Assembly (NCBI GenBank): GCA_036271855.1
Contig: DATAZV010000284.1
Location: forward strand, 1 to 9,577
Direction of reading: 5' to 3'
Origin: JAQGMJ01 sp036271855
Lineage (GTDB): Bacteria > Pseudomonadota > Gammaproteobacteria > Burkholderiales > JAEUOS01
DNA length: 9,577 bases
The notes under the pieces are model-generated. The model did no database searches. It was not told where the DNA came from and saw only the letters and a list, made by a program, of their open reading frames with translations. Below, in pieces: positions 6,681 to 9,577 of the stretch. A program made the position numbers and the translations under genes. Numbering within the stretch: position 1 is the stretch's first letter; every line of letters starts with the position of its first letter.

Positions 6681-6686
6681 TATAAT
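6681..6686 (+). promoter_or_regulatory. Consensus -10 box (TATAAT) of the metH leader
   Basis: A perfect TATAAT sits in GGGGTATAATCC and predicts a start near 6692-6694, exactly at the first strand of the riboswitch-like P1 stem. At a 17-nt spacing the -35 position reads CGGAAA, a poor match. Confidence 0.65.
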
Positions 6687-6691
6687 CCAGC

Positions 6692-6783
6692 CCGGCGCCG
6701 ATTTGAACGGATTTGCAACACATCAGCTTGCGGGCGCCGGAAACGCGGGGGAGACGCGTTTCGAACCAAGTACGGCTAAAGCG
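6692..6783 (+). ncRNA. SAM-II-type riboswitch aptamer (variant) in the metH leader
   Basis: P1 is a perfect 8-bp stem, CCGGCGCC (6692-6699) with GGCGCCGG (6733-6740). Its loop begins GAUUUG (6700-6705) and ends with GCUUGC (6726-6731) just before the P1 3' strand. Downstream, CAAGU (6767-6771) can pair with the loop GCUUG to give a pseudoknot, followed shortly by GCUAAAGCG (6775-6783). In SAM-II the same order occurs: stem, GAUUUG loop, GCUUGC, closing strand, then A-rich linker, CAAGU and GCUAAA. Those shared nucleotides build the S-adenosylmethionine pocket. Differences are a longer loop and an extra hairpin (6740-6762) in the linker. The downstream gene makes methionine, the SAM precursor, which fits. 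It could instead belong to a related SAM-V-like or unnamed class; I cannot run a covariance search. Confidence 0.65.
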
Positions 6784-6814
6784 ACCGCGCGAGAACAACA
6801 AGCACTCAATCCAG

Positions 6815-6853
6815 CCCGCACCGCTTTCGCCGCGTTGCGGGTTTTTTGTTTTT
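6815..6853 (+). terminator. Intrinsic terminator in the metH leader (attenuator)
   Basis: CCCGCA (6815-6820) pairs with UGCGGG (6836-6841); an inner CGC/GCG (6822-6824, 6832-6834) extends the stem. Six Ts, one G and five Ts follow (6842-6853). The structure ends 13 nt before the metH ATG, so it must be read through for metH to be expressed. It is therefore an attenuator rather than the end of an upstream gene. Confidence 0.85.
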
Positions 6854-6866
6854 GGATGTTTTGTCA

Positions 6867-9577
<2,711 letters not shown>

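Noticed and set aside
6687..6866. Cobalamin or SAH riboswitch in the metH leader
   Set aside because: The leader is too short for a cobalamin aptamer and lacks a B12 box; the SAH conserved core (GAGGAGCGCUGC-type) is absent, whereas the SAM-II landmarks are present.

Overview
The window is high-GC, strongly GC3-biased DNA that reads like a betaproteobacterium (Burkholderiales or Rhodocyclales type). The basis is codon usage, an orphan Bug/TctC-type solute receptor, betaproteobacterial-looking -10 boxes and short intergenic gaps. This assignment is an inference; no rRNA or other taxonomic marker is present. All genes are on the + strand.

Left part (1-5048): a hexuronate/aldarate utilisation block. 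It opens with the last 47 codons of uronate dehydrogenase (udh). A complete TRAP transporter follows: periplasmic receptor dctP, small membrane subunit dctQ and large permease dctM, with dctQ and dctM overlapping by 10 nt. After a 160-nt gap with a terminator candidate and its own promoter/operator-like region comes a UxaA/GarD-family sugar-acid dehydratase. Read together, a uronate (galacturonate and/or glucuronate) is imported, oxidised by Udh to an aldarolactone, and the aldarate is dehydrated. The lactonase, later enzymes and regulator are not in the window. A strong intrinsic terminator (5074-5099) closes the block.

Middle part (5101-6661): a small DUF2237 gene whose -10 box ends only 6 nt before the ATG, so its mRNA is probably leaderless. 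A Bug/TctC-family periplasmic receptor gene follows, with its own promoter and no membrane partners nearby.

Right part (6681-9577): metH, the cobalamin-dependent methionine synthase, runs off the window after about 903 codons; its visible frame is open throughout. Its roughly 175-nt leader is the most interesting element. It has the hallmarks of a SAM-II-type riboswitch aptamer (P1 stem, GAUUUG in the loop, GCUUG pairing with CAAGU, then GCUAAAGCG). An extra hairpin is inserted, and an intrinsic terminator ends 13 nt before the start codon. A 7-bp antiterminator between aptamer and terminator can be drawn, giving a plausible SAM-responsive transcription-attenuation switch.

No mobile elements, CRISPR arrays, tRNA or rRNA genes were found, and no gene-free stretch exceeds 300 nt.
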